Positions 33,481 to 41,344 of a DNA stretch of 64,000 nt are shown here, piece by piece (the first letter of the stretch is position 1; the number at the start of each line of letters is the position of its first letter). Source of the DNA: Rhodospirillales bacterium 70-18 (lineage in GTDB: Bacteria > Pseudomonadota > Alphaproteobacteria > Acetobacterales > Acetobacteraceae). Location: positions 333,585 through 397,584 of the forward strand of contig MKWE01000053.1 of the NCBI GenBank assembly GCA_001899585.1, written 5' to 3'. Made by a program: the position numbers and the translations under genes. Under the pieces are notes generated by a model that saw nothing but the letters and a program-made list of their open reading frames with translations, was not told the DNA's origin and did no database searches.

Positions 33481-34545
33481 ATGGATTTCGGCCAGTTCAA
33501 CCTGATGGGCTACCGCGAGCGGGGCACGCCCACGCATCGCATCTACGACGACGCGGTGGCGCAGGTGAAGGCCGCCGAGCGGGCGGGGTTCGCCGTTTCC
33601 TGGTTCGCCGAGCACCATTTCTCCAACTACTGCGTCTGCCCCTCGCCGCTGATGATGGTGGCACGGCTGGCCGGCGAGACCAGCCGCATCAAGCTCGGCA
33701 GCGGCGTGGTGATCGTGCCGCTGTACAACCCGGCGCGGCTGCTGGCCGAGATCGGCATGGTGGATGCGCTCACCCATGGCCGGCTGGTGCTGGGGGTGGG
33801 CAGCGGCTACCAGCCGTACGAGTTCGAGCGGTTCGACGAGGATCTTGCAGATTCAACGCCTAAGCTGCTTGAATTCATGCAAATGCTTGAGCAGTCGGTG
33901 ACCCAGGAGACCTTCAGCCACGCGGGCGCGCATTTCCGTATGCCGCATACCCATATCGCGCCCAGAACGGTGCACGGCATGCCGCCGGTCTGGGTGGCCG
34001 GCGACAACCCGGCGCTGCACCGGATGGCGGCGCAGAAGGGCTATGTGGTGATGGTGACGCCGCGCCACTTCACCGCCGAGTTGCTGGCCAAGGCGCGCGC
34101 CCGCGTGGAGGATGCCTGCCGCGCCGAGGGGCAGGACCCGGCCCGGCTGCGCTTCGGGGCGCTGCGCCACATGTGCATCACCGACGACCGCGCCGAGGCG
34201 GCGGCCTTCCTGGAGCAGGTGCGCTACCAGATACGCCTGTCGCAGAGCCTGCGCCACCGCGAGCAGGCGCTGGACGGCGGCATGCTGGTCGAGAAGCCGT
34301 GGCCGGGGGAGATGAGCCTGGAGGTGATGGCCGAGCACATGCTGGTGGGCAGCGCCGAGGCGGTGGCCGGGCGGATGGTGGCGGAAATCCGCGCCGCCTC
34401 GCTGTGCCATTATCTGCTGCAGTTCCAGGCCGGCAGTTCGCCGCTGGACCTGGCGCTGCGCTCGATCGACCGCTTCGCCGCCGAGGTGCGGCCGAGGCTG
34501 GAGCGGGCGTTGGGGCCGCTGGAGGGGATCGGCGTGGTGGCGTGA
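33481..34545 (+). CDS. LLM-class flavin-dependent oxidoreductase (luciferase-like monooxygenase)
   Basis: A 354-residue TIM-barrel flavin enzyme using reduced FMN or F420. Typical segments are GFAVSWFAEHHFSNY, the LGSGVVIVPLYNPARLLAEIGMVDALTHGRL block and GVGSGYQPYEFERF. The ATG at 33481 follows GGAGGAAG. It is followed 12 bp later by repeat copy D, which separates it from the convergent GST gene. No flavin reductase gene is adjacent, so the reductant source is unknown. Substrate cannot be assigned. Confidence 0.88.
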   Translation: MDFGQFNLMGYRERGTPTHRIYDDAVAQVKAAERAGFAVSWFAEHHFSNYCVCPSPLMMVARLAGETSRIKLGSGVVIVPLYNPARLLAEIGMVDALTHGRLVLGVGSGYQPYEFERFDEDLADSTPKLLEFMQMLEQSVTQETFSHAGAHFRMPHTHIAPRTVHGMPPVWVAGDNPALHRMAAQKGYVVMVTPRHFTAELLAKARARVEDACRAEGQDPARLRFGALRHMCITDDRAEAAAFLEQVRYQIRLSQSLRHREQALDGGMLVEKPWPGEMSLEVMAEHMLVGSAEAVAGRMVAEIRAASLCHYLLQFQAGSSPLDLALRSIDRFAAEVRPRLERALGPLEGIGVVA

Positions 34546-34557
34546 GGTGAGGAAGCA

Positions 34558-34655
34558 GTTCTTTTTTGAAAAAAAGAACCAAAAAACTTTTATCCGTTTG
34601 GGCGCGTACCCAAACGGACAAAGTTTTTTTGCTTCTTTTTGTTCACAAAAAGAAG
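34558..34655. repeat. Triple-hairpin intergenic repeat, copy D (best-preserved)
   Basis: Lies exactly between two convergent stops (12 bp from each). H1 GTTCTTTTTTG with AAAAAAAGAAC; the middle stem pairs CCGTTTGGG with CCCAAACGG around CGCGTA, inside longer arms CTTTTATCCG and CGGACAAAG; H3 CTTCTTTTTGTTCA then CAAAAAGAAG. All three stems are nearly perfect, so this copy is the best starting point for a family consensus. Its position between two genes makes it a bidirectional terminator candidate. Confidence 0.88.
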
Positions 34656-34666
34656 ACTTTCCTCCT

Positions 34667-35287
34667 TCACTCCCCCCGCAACGCAAACGCGCTGCGATTG
34701 CCCGCCCGCGCCATCCCGGCCGCGTACCAGGCGCGGACGCCCGGCTTGTCGGCCAGCGCTGCGGGCGTGAAGCGGGTGTAGAACACGCAGGCGATTACGT
34801 TCAGGTCGGCCACCGTGAAGCGCCCGCCCACCAGATGGCCGCCGCCCTTGGCCAGCGCGCCTTCCAGCACCGCCAGCGGGGCTTCCAGCGCCGCCAGCGC
34901 CTGCGCCACCAGCTTCGGGTCGCGCTGCTCGGGCGGGTAGAGGGCGGTGTTGTACATCGCCTGGGCGGCCATCGGCTCCACCTCGGTGGCAGCCCACAAG
35001 GTCCACATGGTCATCAGCCCGTCCTCGGTGACATCGGCCGGGGCGAGCGGGCCGCCATGCTTCTTGGCGAGGTAGAGGTTGATCGCCAGCGACTCCCAGA
35101 TCACCACGCCGTCGTCCTGGATGAACGGCACCCGGCCGTTCGGGTTCAGCGCCAGGTATTCGGGCTTGCGGCTGCCCTCGGCGCCGAGCGCCACCTCCAC
35201 ATGCTCGAACGGGACACCGAGCTCATGCAGCATCCAGAGGTTGCGGATGGCGCGCGAGCGGGCGGTGCCGAAGAGTTTCAGGGGCAT
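34667..35287 (-). CDS. Glutathione S-transferase family protein
   Basis: A 206-residue two-domain GST. Residues 1-80 form the thioredoxin-like domain (MPLKLFGTARSRAIRNLWMLHELGVPFEHVEV, NPNGRVPFIQDDGVVIWESLAI with the cis-Pro and the ES glutathione-binding pair). Residues 90-200 form the helical domain (LVGGRFTVADLNVIACVFYTRF, the N-capping box). The start at 35287 (MPLKLFG) is preferred over an ATG four codons upstream. It is divergent from the asparaginase gene with a 78-bp gap. Substrate unknown. Confidence 0.88.
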   Translation of the reverse strand: MPLKLFGTARSRAIRNLWMLHELGVPFEHVEVALGAEGSRKPEYLALNPNGRVPFIQDDGVVIWESLAINLYLAKKHGGPLAPADVTEDGLMTMWTLWAATEVEPMAAQAMYNTALYPPEQRDPKLVAQALAALEAPLAVLEGALAKGGGHLVGGRFTVADLNVIACVFYTRFTPAALADKPGVRAWYAAGMARAGNRSAFALRGE

Positions 35288-35365
35288 GGGGAACCTCATG
35301 GTGGGGGGTGGCGGGTTGACGCAAGCGGCGGCAGAGTGCCGGCAATCGCTGGCAGGAGGAAGCCC

Positions 35366-36370
35366 ATGGACCCCGTTCTCGTTGAAGTCACCCGCGGCAG
35401 CATTGTGGAATCCGCCCATCGCGGCGCCGCGGTGGTGCTGGACAGCGATGGCAAGGTCGTGTTCCAGGCCGGCGACATCGACCAGGCGGTGTATCCGCGC
35501 TCAGCGGTGAAGGCGCTGCTGGCGCTGCCGCTGGTGGAGAGCGGGGCGGCCGACCGGCTGGGGCTGAGCGAGGCGGAGATCGCGCTGGCCTGCTCGTCGC
35601 ATTCCGGCGAGGCGGTGCATGCCGACACCGCCGCCGCCATGCTGGCCAAGGCGGGGCGGGACGTGGGCTGCCTGGAATGCGGCACCCACTGGCCGCTCAA
35701 CGAGGCGGCGGCGCGGGCGCTGGCGGCGGCGGGGCGGGAGCCGTCGGCGCTGCACAACAACTGCTCGGGCAAGCATTCCGGCTTCGTCTGCCTGGCCTGC
35801 GCCAGCGGCGACGACCCGGCCGGCTATGTGCGGCCCGACCACCCCACCATGCGCGCGGTGACGGCGGCGCTGGCCAGCATGACCGGCGCCACGCTGGATG
35901 AGCGCAACCGGGCGGTGGATGGCTGCTCCATCCCCACCTACGCCATTCCGCTGCGGGCGCTGGCGCTGGGCTTCGCGCGCCTCGGCAGCGGGCGGGGCAT
36001 GGACGCCACGCGGGCGGCGGCGGCGGCGCGCATCCGCGCGGCGGTGGCGGCCAACCCGATGATGGTGGCCGGCACCGGCCGGTTCGACACGCGGCTGATG
36101 ACGGCGCTGGGGGCGCGGGTGTTCTGCAAGTCGGGCGCCGAGGGGGTGTTCTGCGCCGCCGTGCCGGAGCTGGGCATCGGCGTCGCGGTGAAATGCGACG
36201 ACGGCGCCGGGCGGGCGGCGGAGGTGGCGACGGCGGCGCTGGTGACGCGCTTCCTGCCCACCAACGGCGCGGCGCAGGCGGTGCTGGGCTCGCTGGCGGC
36301 GCCGGTGCTGACCAACTGGAACGGCATCCATGTCGGCGATATCCGCCCGGCGGCGGCGCTGGCCGCGTAG
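35366..36370 (+). CDS. L-asparaginase, rhizobial AnsA-like type (PF06089 family)
   Basis: A 334-residue asparaginase of the class known from Rhizobium etli, distinct in fold from E. coli asparaginases and related to beta-lactamase-like serine enzymes. The Ser-x-x-Lys motif is PRSAVKALL, and the CSSHSGEAVH, NNCSGKHSGFVC and CKSGAEGVFCAA motifs with conserved cysteines are all present. GGCAGGAGG precedes the ATG at 35366. Expected reaction: L-asparagine to aspartate plus ammonia. It lies 83 bp before the OppA-like gene on the same strand, which could supply asparagine-containing peptides. Confidence 0.88.
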   Translation: MDPVLVEVTRGSIVESAHRGAAVVLDSDGKVVFQAGDIDQAVYPRSAVKALLALPLVESGAADRLGLSEAEIALACSSHSGEAVHADTAAAMLAKAGRDVGCLECGTHWPLNEAAARALAAAGREPSALHNNCSGKHSGFVCLACASGDDPAGYVRPDHPTMRAVTAALASMTGATLDERNRAVDGCSIPTYAIPLRALALGFARLGSGRGMDATRAAAAARIRAAVAANPMMVAGTGRFDTRLMTALGARVFCKSGAEGVFCAAVPELGIGVAVKCDDGAGRAAEVATAALVTRFLPTNGAAQAVLGSLAAPVLTNWNGIHVGDIRPAAALAA

Positions 36371-36453
36371 CCGGCAGGCGACCCCGGGCACTTGGCGTGC
36401 CGGCGGCACTCGGGTTACGCTGCCGACATAATCAAGAATGCGGGGAAACGGTG

Positions 36454-38040
36454 ATGAACAGGCGTTGGTTGCTCGCGGGGCTGGCGGTCCCGGTGCTGTC
36501 GCTGCTGCTGGGCCAGGCCGCGCAGGCCGCCACCTTCAAATGGGCCAATGACGGCGATGTGCGGGCGCTGGACCCGTACACGCTGGACGAGACGGTGCAG
36601 AACTCGTTCCTGGCCAACATCTACGAGCCGCTGGTGCGCCGCAACAAGCAACTCGGCACCGAGCCGGCGCTGGCGGCAAGCTGGGAGCAGCCAAGCCCGA
36701 CGGTGTGGCGCTTCCATCTGCGCCCGGGGGTGAAATGGCAGGACGGCAGCGCCTTCACCGCCGACGACGTGCTGTTCTCGCTGGCGCGCATCAAGTCCAA
36801 ATCCTCGCGCACCTCCTCCAACGCCGCGGCGATCAAGGACGGCCGCAAGATCGACGACCTGACGGTGGAGTTCGACACCTTCGCGCCGGACCCGATCCTG
36901 CCGAGCGAACTGACCAACATGCTCATCATGAACAAGGCCTGGGCCGAGAAGAACGGCGCCACCGAGCCGGCCGAGGTGGGCAAGAGCGAGAACTACGCCC
37001 TGCGCAACGCCATGGGCACCGGGCCGTTCAAGCTGGGCGTGCGCGAGCCGGACCGGCGCACCACGCTGGACCGCAATCCCGGCTGGTGGGACAAGCCGGA
37101 GCACAACCTGGACCACGTGGAGTTCAACGTGATCTCCAGCGCCGCGACGCGGGTGGCCGCCCTGCTGTCCGGCGAGATGGACATGATCTACGCCGTGCCG
37201 CCGCAGGACATCGAGCGGATCGGCAAGACGCCCGGCCTGCGCATCATCCAGGGGCCGGAACTGCGCACCATCTTCCTGGGCATGGACCAACTGCGCGACG
37301 AGCTGCAATTCTCCAACGTGAAGGGCAAGAACCCGTTCAAGGACGTGCGGGTGCGGCGCGCCTTCGCGCTGGCGATCGACGAGAACGCCATCACCGCGCG
37401 GGTGATGCGCGGCCAGGGCAAGCCGACCTGGGAGATGTGGGGGCCGGGGGTGAACGGCTTCAACCCGAAGCTGAACGTGCGCCCCAAGGTGGACCTGGCG
37501 AAATCGCGGGCGCTGCTGGCCGAGGCCGGCTATCCCAAGGGCTTCACCGTCACGCTGGACTGCCCGAACGACCGCTATATCGCCGATGAGGGGATCTGCA
37601 CCGCCATCTCGGCGATGCTGGCCAAGGTGGGGGTGAAGGTGGATGTGTTCGCCCGCACCAAGGTGAAGTATTTCGCCGATATCGCGCCGCCGGGCTTCAA
37701 GACCAGTTTCTACCTGCTCGGCTGGACGCCCAGCACCTATGACGCGCACAACGTCATCAACGCCATCCTGCACAGCCGCGCGCTGGACAAGGGGCAGGGC
37801 ACCACCAACATCGCCGGCTACAGCAACGCCCGGGTGGACGCGCTGACGCCGCTGATCGCCGAGGAGCTCGACCCCGCCAGGCGCCAGGCGATGATCGACG
37901 AGGTGGCCACCCAGGTGCAGCAGGACGTGGGCTATATCCCGCTGCACCAGCAGGGCATCACCTGGGCCGCGAAGACCAATATCGAGCTGGTTCAGCCGGC
38001 CGACAACTACTTCCCGATGCGCTGGGTGCGGGTGAAATAA
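36454..38040 (+). CDS. Orphan periplasmic peptide/nickel-type binding protein (OppA/DppA class)
   Basis: A 528-residue family 5 solute-binding protein. A Sec signal peptide (MNRRWLLAGLAVPVLSLLLG to AAQA) is followed by the typical ALDPYTLDETVQNSFLANIYEPLVR and WRFHLRPGVKWQDGSAFTADDVLFSLARI segments. No permease or ATPase gene follows; it is followed by a half-copy of the repeat family and then prfC. It must work with a transporter encoded elsewhere or act alone as a sensor or chaperone. The ligand class (peptide, opine, glutathione or nickel) cannot be told. Confidence 0.9.
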   Translation: MNRRWLLAGLAVPVLSLLLGQAAQAATFKWANDGDVRALDPYTLDETVQNSFLANIYEPLVRRNKQLGTEPALAASWEQPSPTVWRFHLRPGVKWQDGSAFTADDVLFSLARIKSKSSRTSSNAAAIKDGRKIDDLTVEFDTFAPDPILPSELTNMLIMNKAWAEKNGATEPAEVGKSENYALRNAMGTGPFKLGVREPDRRTTLDRNPGWWDKPEHNLDHVEFNVISSAATRVAALLSGEMDMIYAVPPQDIERIGKTPGLRIIQGPELRTIFLGMDQLRDELQFSNVKGKNPFKDVRVRRAFALAIDENAITARVMRGQGKPTWEMWGPGVNGFNPKLNVRPKVDLAKSRALLAEAGYPKGFTVTLDCPNDRYIADEGICTAISAMLAKVGVKVDVFARTKVKYFADIAPPGFKTSFYLLGWTPSTYDAHNVINAILHSRALDKGQGTTNIAGYSNARVDALTPLIAEELDPARRQAMIDEVATQVQQDVGYIPLHQQGITWAAKTNIELVQPADNYFPMRWVRVK

Positions 38041-38044
38041 GGAA

Positions 38045-38087
38045 AACGAACAAAAGTTTTTCGGTTCTTTTTTCCAAAAAAGAACCG
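38045..38087. repeat. Intergenic repeat, copy E (half copy, reverse orientation)
   Basis: Only an arm (AACGAACAAAAGTTTTT) and H1 are present, starting 4 bp after the OppA-like stop. H1 is a perfect palindrome, CGGTTCTTTTTT / AAAAAAGAACCG around CC, spanning 38062-38087. The order arm-then-H1 equals the reverse complement of the left half of copies A, D and F. It looks like an intrinsic terminator for the OppA-like gene. Confidence 0.82.
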
Positions 38088-38206
38088 CTTTGCTGAGATT
38101 TAATTGAAGCAAAGGGCTTCGTCCCCTTGCTCGGGGCGCGGCGACGCCGGGCGGGGCTGCGTGGGGGTTTCTTCCCATCGGCCGCCGCTCGGTGTAATCG
38201 GCGCGC

Positions 38207-39748
38207 ATGAGCACCGACCCCGCCACCGAGATCGCCCGCCGGCGCACCTTCGCGATCATCTCGCACCCCGACGCCGGCAAGACCACGCTGACCGAACGGC
38301 TGCTGCGCGCCGGCGGCGCCATCCAGCTTGCCGGCAACGTGCGCGCCAAGGGCGAGCGGCGGCGCACCCGCAGCGACTGGATGGGCATCGAGCGCGACCG
38401 TGGCATCTCGGTGGTCACCTCGGTGATGACCTTCGAATACAAGGATTGCGTGTTCAACCTGCTGGACACGCCGGGCCATGAAGACTTCTCGGAGGACACC
38501 TACCGCACGCTGACGGCGGTGGACGCGGCGGTGATGGTGATCGACGCGGCCAAGGGCATCGAGGCGCGGACGCGCAAGCTGTTCGAGATCTGCCGGATGC
38601 GCGACATCCCCATCCTGACCTTCATCAACAAGATGGACCGCGAGGCGCAGGACCCGTTCGCGCTGCTGGACGAGGTGTCCTCGGCGCTGGCGCTGGACAC
38701 GGCGCCGGTCACCTGGCCGGTGGGGCGGGCGGCGACCTTCGTGGGCACCTACGACATCCGCCGACGTGAATGCCACCTGACCGAGACGCTCGCGCAGTCG
38801 GATCCGCGGATGATCCAGCTCGGCGAGGAGATCGACCTGGTGCACGCCGCCCTGCCGGAGTTCGAGTTGGAGGCGTTCATGGCCGGGCACCTGACGCCGG
38901 TGTTCTTCGGCAGCGCGATCAAGGAGATCGGGGTGTCCGACCTGCTGGACGGGCTGGCCGAATACGGCCCGCGGCCGCGCGCCCAGCCGGCCGATACCCG
39001 CATCGTGCAGGCCAGCGAGCCGGCGCTGACCGCGCTGGTGTTCAAGATCCAGGCCAACATGGACCCCAACCACCGCGACCGCATCGCCTTCGCGCGGGTG
39101 TGCTCGGGCCGGCTGGTGCGCGGCATGCGGCTGAAGCAGGTGCGCACCGGCAAGCTGATCCCGCTGCATGCGCCGCAATTCTTCTTCGCCCGCGACCGGC
39201 AGATCGCCGACGAGGCGTTCGCCGGCGACGTGGTCGGCATTCCCAACCACGGCACGCTGCGCATCGGCGACACGCTGTCGGAGGAGGAGGACATCAACTT
39301 CGTCGGTGTGCCGTATTTCGCGCCGGAAATCCTGCGCCGGGTGCGGCTGGACGACGCGATGAAGGCCAAGAAGCTGCGCCAGGCGCTGCAGGAGCTGGCC
39401 GAGGAGGGGGTGGTGCAGCTGTTCCGCCCGCAGGACGGCGCGCCGCCGATGGTGGGCGTGGTGGGCACCTTGCAGCTCGATGTGCTGGTCTCGCGGCTGG
39501 CCGGCGAGTACGGGGTGGCGATCGGCTTCGAGCAGACGCCCTATCAGCTGGCCCGCTGGGTTTCGGGCGAGAAGGCGCTGCTGGCGGCGTTCGTGGCCGC
39601 CAACCGCAGCGCCATGGCCGACGACGTGGACGGCGACCCGGTGTTCCTGGCCACCAGCGCCTTCATGCTGCGCCGCACCGCCGAGCTGCATCCGGGCCTG
39701 ACCTTCCGCGACATCAAGGATTTCAAGGCGCAGAAATCCGCCGCCTGA
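38207..39748 (+). CDS. prfC: Peptide chain release factor 3 (GTPase)
   Basis: A 513-residue translational GTPase that removes RF1/RF2 from the ribosome. The G-domain motifs are complete: G1 SHPDAGKTTLTE near residues 19-30, G2 region with DRGISVVTSVM, G3 DTPGHEDF, and G4 NKMDRE. Domains II and III follow at usual spacing (RIAFARVCSGRLVRGMRL, FFARDRQIADEAFAGDVVGIPNHGTLRIGDTL). Length is close to the E. coli protein (529). The ATG at 38207 lacks a strong ribosome-binding site. It is a single gene preceded by copy E of the repeat. Confidence 0.96.
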   Translation: MSTDPATEIARRRTFAIISHPDAGKTTLTERLLRAGGAIQLAGNVRAKGERRRTRSDWMGIERDRGISVVTSVMTFEYKDCVFNLLDTPGHEDFSEDTYRTLTAVDAAVMVIDAAKGIEARTRKLFEICRMRDIPILTFINKMDREAQDPFALLDEVSSALALDTAPVTWPVGRAATFVGTYDIRRRECHLTETLAQSDPRMIQLGEEIDLVHAALPEFELEAFMAGHLTPVFFGSAIKEIGVSDLLDGLAEYGPRPRAQPADTRIVQASEPALTALVFKIQANMDPNHRDRIAFARVCSGRLVRGMRLKQVRTGKLIPLHAPQFFFARDRQIADEAFAGDVVGIPNHGTLRIGDTLSEEEDINFVGVPYFAPEILRRVRLDDAMKAKKLRQALQELAEEGVVQLFRPQDGAPPMVGVVGTLQLDVLVSRLAGEYGVAIGFEQTPYQLARWVSGEKALLAAFVAANRSAMADDVDGDPVFLATSAFMLRRTAELHPGLTFRDIKDFKAQKSAA

Positions 39749-39773
39749 TCCGGGGGGTGATCCGTGCGGGGGT

Positions 39774-39815
39774 TTGATTCGGATCAAGCGGAGCCGGCAC
39801 GGCGCGTGCTATGAG
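39774..39815 (+). promoter_or_regulatory. Class II FNR/FixK-type promoter before the attachment-protein gene
   Basis: TTGATTCGGATCAA (39774-39787) is a perfect FNR consensus half-site pair (TTGAT-N4-ATCAA). A -10 element TATGAG lies at 39810-39815, so a start site near 39822 puts the box centre at about -41.5, exactly the class II activating position. No good -35 hexamer exists other than the box itself, as expected. Expected behaviour: induction under low oxygen by FNR, FixK or a related CRP-family activator. Confidence 0.75.
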
Positions 39816-39845
39816 TGCGCTCATGCAACGCGACAGGAGCGGCCA

Positions 39846-40319
39846 ATGAACACTCGCTTACATCCGATCGTCTGGGCGCTGGTGGCAGACGGCGAGCATG
39901 CCAGGATCGTGGCCCCCACGGTTTCGCGAGGGCAGTTCGCCACCATCCTGGAGTTCGAATCCACCGCCGCGCATCTGCGCTCCTCCGACATGGGCAGCGA
40001 ACGCCCCGGCAAGGTGCATGAAAGCGCCTCGACGACGCGCCACGCAGTAGAGCCGAAGCACGACCGGCATCGCCAGGCCAAGCATGATTTCGTGGTCGAT
40101 GTGGCCCGCCAGGTGGCTGAGCGCGCCGGGCAGAAGGCGTTCGACCGGCTGGTGCTGGTGGCGCCCGGCCATGCCCTGCACGACCTGCGCGAGGCGCTGA
40201 GCCCGGCCGTGGCCGCGCTGGTGGTGGGCATGTTGGAGAAGGACCTGACCAAGACGACCGACCGCGAGATGGGCGAGCATCTCGGCGAATGGTGGATGGC
40301 GCCGCCGGTGGCGGACTGA
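39846..40319 (+). CDS. Host-attachment protein family (PF10116-like)
   Basis: A 157-residue cytoplasmic protein of the family first described as required for attachment to host cells, related in fold to archaeal/bacterial release-factor-like domains. Seen here: VWALVADGEHARIVAP near the N-terminus, a charged RHAVEPKHDRHRQAKHDFVVDVARQVAE helix and the FDRLVLVAPGHALHDLREALSP block. AGGAGCGGCC precedes the ATG at 39846. A class II FNR-type promoter lies directly upstream. The real molecular job in free-living bacteria is unknown; stress or low-oxygen physiology is the best guess from the promoter. Confidence 0.82.
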   Translation: MNTRLHPIVWALVADGEHARIVAPTVSRGQFATILEFESTAAHLRSSDMGSERPGKVHESASTTRHAVEPKHDRHRQAKHDFVVDVARQVAERAGQKAFDRLVLVAPGHALHDLREALSPAVAALVVGMLEKDLTKTTDREMGEHLGEWWMAPPVAD

Positions 40320-40321
40320 GG

Positions 40322-40786
40322 CTAGCCCGGGCCGAAGGCCGGGTCTGAGAGGCGAGCGAGCAGGCCCAGCAGGGTCTGCTTGCCGTCGGGGCCGATGCGC
40401 GCGGTCAGGCGGGCTTCGTACTCGGCCTGGATGCGGTCCAGCCGGGCCAGCAGGGCGGTGCCGGCATCGGTCAGGAACAGGCCCTTGGCCCGCCGGTCGC
40501 CCGCCACGTCGCGGCGCTCCACCAGGCCTCGGCGCTCCAGCGCGTCGAACAGCGGGACGAAATTGGTGCGCTGGATGCCGAGCGCCTGGCTGACCTGGCT
40601 TTGGCGCAGGCCGGGGTTGCGGTGCAGCACCTGCATCACCGCGTGCTGGGCGGGGCGGATATCCAGTTCCGCCATGCCGGCCTGGGCCTCGTGCAGCACC
40701 GCCGCCTGTGCCCGGCGCAGGGCATGGCCGAGCAGCATGGGCAGGTGGCCGAGGTCGGGCGGGGGGTGGTTCGGTGCGTCCTCCAT
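40322..40786 (-). CDS. MarR-family transcriptional regulator
   Basis: A 154-residue winged-helix regulator. The DNA-binding domain (about 40-110) includes LDIRPAQHAVMQVLHRNPGLRQSQVSQALGIQRTNFVPLFDALERRGLVERRDVAGDRRAKGLFLT in family order (helices, then wing with DRRAK). The dimerising N- and C-terminal helices are present. It ends 2 bp from the attachment-protein stop (convergent). Its own start codon is overlapped by a short palindrome (40786-40804), suggesting autorepression. Its other targets may include the adjacent VOC gene upstream on the same strand. Confidence 0.9.
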   Translation of the reverse strand: MEDAPNHPPPDLGHLPMLLGHALRRAQAAVLHEAQAGMAELDIRPAQHAVMQVLHRNPGLRQSQVSQALGIQRTNFVPLFDALERRGLVERRDVAGDRRAKGLFLTDAGTALLARLDRIQAEYEARLTARIGPDGKQTLLGLLARLSDPAFGPG

Positions 40787-40804
40787 AATGCGTATGTAGC
40801 ATAA
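40786..40804. promoter_or_regulatory. Palindrome at the MarR gene start, probable operator
   Basis: Arms ATGC and GCAT (within TAATGC and GCATAA) flank a GTATGTA centre directly upstream of and touching the start codon. MarR proteins commonly bind 16-20 bp AT-rich palindromes in their own promoter. The space between this site and the VOC stop is only about 56 bp, so the promoter of the MarR gene must overlap it. Confidence 0.45.
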
Positions 40805-40859
40805 CTATTCGGCAATGCCATCATCCGCCGCGCCGTTGCCGGCGCGGCGGCAGGCATGG

Positions 40860-41234
40860 TCACGCGGCGCCGCAATACGCCTCGATCCGGTAGCCGTCGG
40901 GATCGATGGCGAAGGAGGCGTAGTAGGTCGGGCCGTAATCCGGGCGCAGCCCCGGCGCCCCGTTGTCGCTGCCGCCCGCTGCCAGCGCGGCGGCATGGAA
41001 GGCGTCCACCGCCGCGCGGCTGGGGGCGGTGAAGCAGAAATGCAGGCCGGAACGCATGTCCGCCGGCACCGGATGGGCGGTGGAATTGAGCCAGAAACCG
41101 GGGTTTTTGGCACCAAAACCGGCGTATTCGTCACCGGATGCGAGGCAGGAATAGCCCAGCGGCGACAGGGCCGCTTCGTAGAAACGCTTGGCGGCGGGGA
41201 TGTCGCGCACGCCGATGGAAACATGGTCGAGCAT
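40860..41234 (-). CDS. VOC-family (glyoxalase/dioxygenase superfamily) protein
   Basis: A 124-residue vicinal-oxygen-chelate protein of two beta-alpha-beta-beta-beta units (LDHVSIGVRDIPAAKRFYEAALSPLGY and LHFCFTAPSRAAVDAFHAAALAAGG). Metal ligands His4, His65 and Glu118 (RIEAY) are plausible. Length is typical for a small VOC subunit forming dimers. CAGGAGACC precedes the ATG. It is divergent from the CGNR regulator and shares its promoter region, with two matching palindromes, so it is probably that regulator's main target. Substrate unknown. Confidence 0.85.
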   Translation of the reverse strand: MLDHVSIGVRDIPAAKRFYEAALSPLGYSCLASGDEYAGFGAKNPGFWLNSTAHPVPADMRSGLHFCFTAPSRAAVDAFHAAALAAGGSDNGAPGLRPDYGPTYYASFAIDPDGYRIEAYCGAA

Positions 41235-41267
41235 GTCGGTCTCCTGTGGGTGATGCCGTGTCCGGTG

Positions 41268-41287
41268 ATAACCACCATGACGGTTAT
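41268..41287. promoter_or_regulatory. Palindromic operator 1 between VOC and CGNR genes
   Basis: ATAACCACCATGACGGTTAT is a 20-bp dyad: ATAACC/GGTTAT arms with a CATG centre. Its core AACCNNCATGNNGGTT recurs 45 bp away at 41315-41330. It lies 34 bp upstream of the VOC start on the minus strand, well placed to block its promoter. Confidence 0.65.
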
Positions 41288-41314
41288 ATAGAACCGCGGC
41301 CGGCGGAGCTTGTC

Positions 41315-41330
41315 AACCACCATGCCGGTT
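41315..41330. promoter_or_regulatory. Palindromic operator 2 between VOC and CGNR genes
   Basis: AACCACCATGCCGGTT has the same AACCNNCATGNNGGTT layout as operator 1, differing at one core base. Centres are 45 bp apart, about four helical turns, allowing dimers on the same DNA face. It ends 14 bp before the CGNR start codon, so the regulator probably controls itself as well as the VOC gene. Confidence 0.65.
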
Positions 41331-41344
41331 CGTATGTGCTGGGA

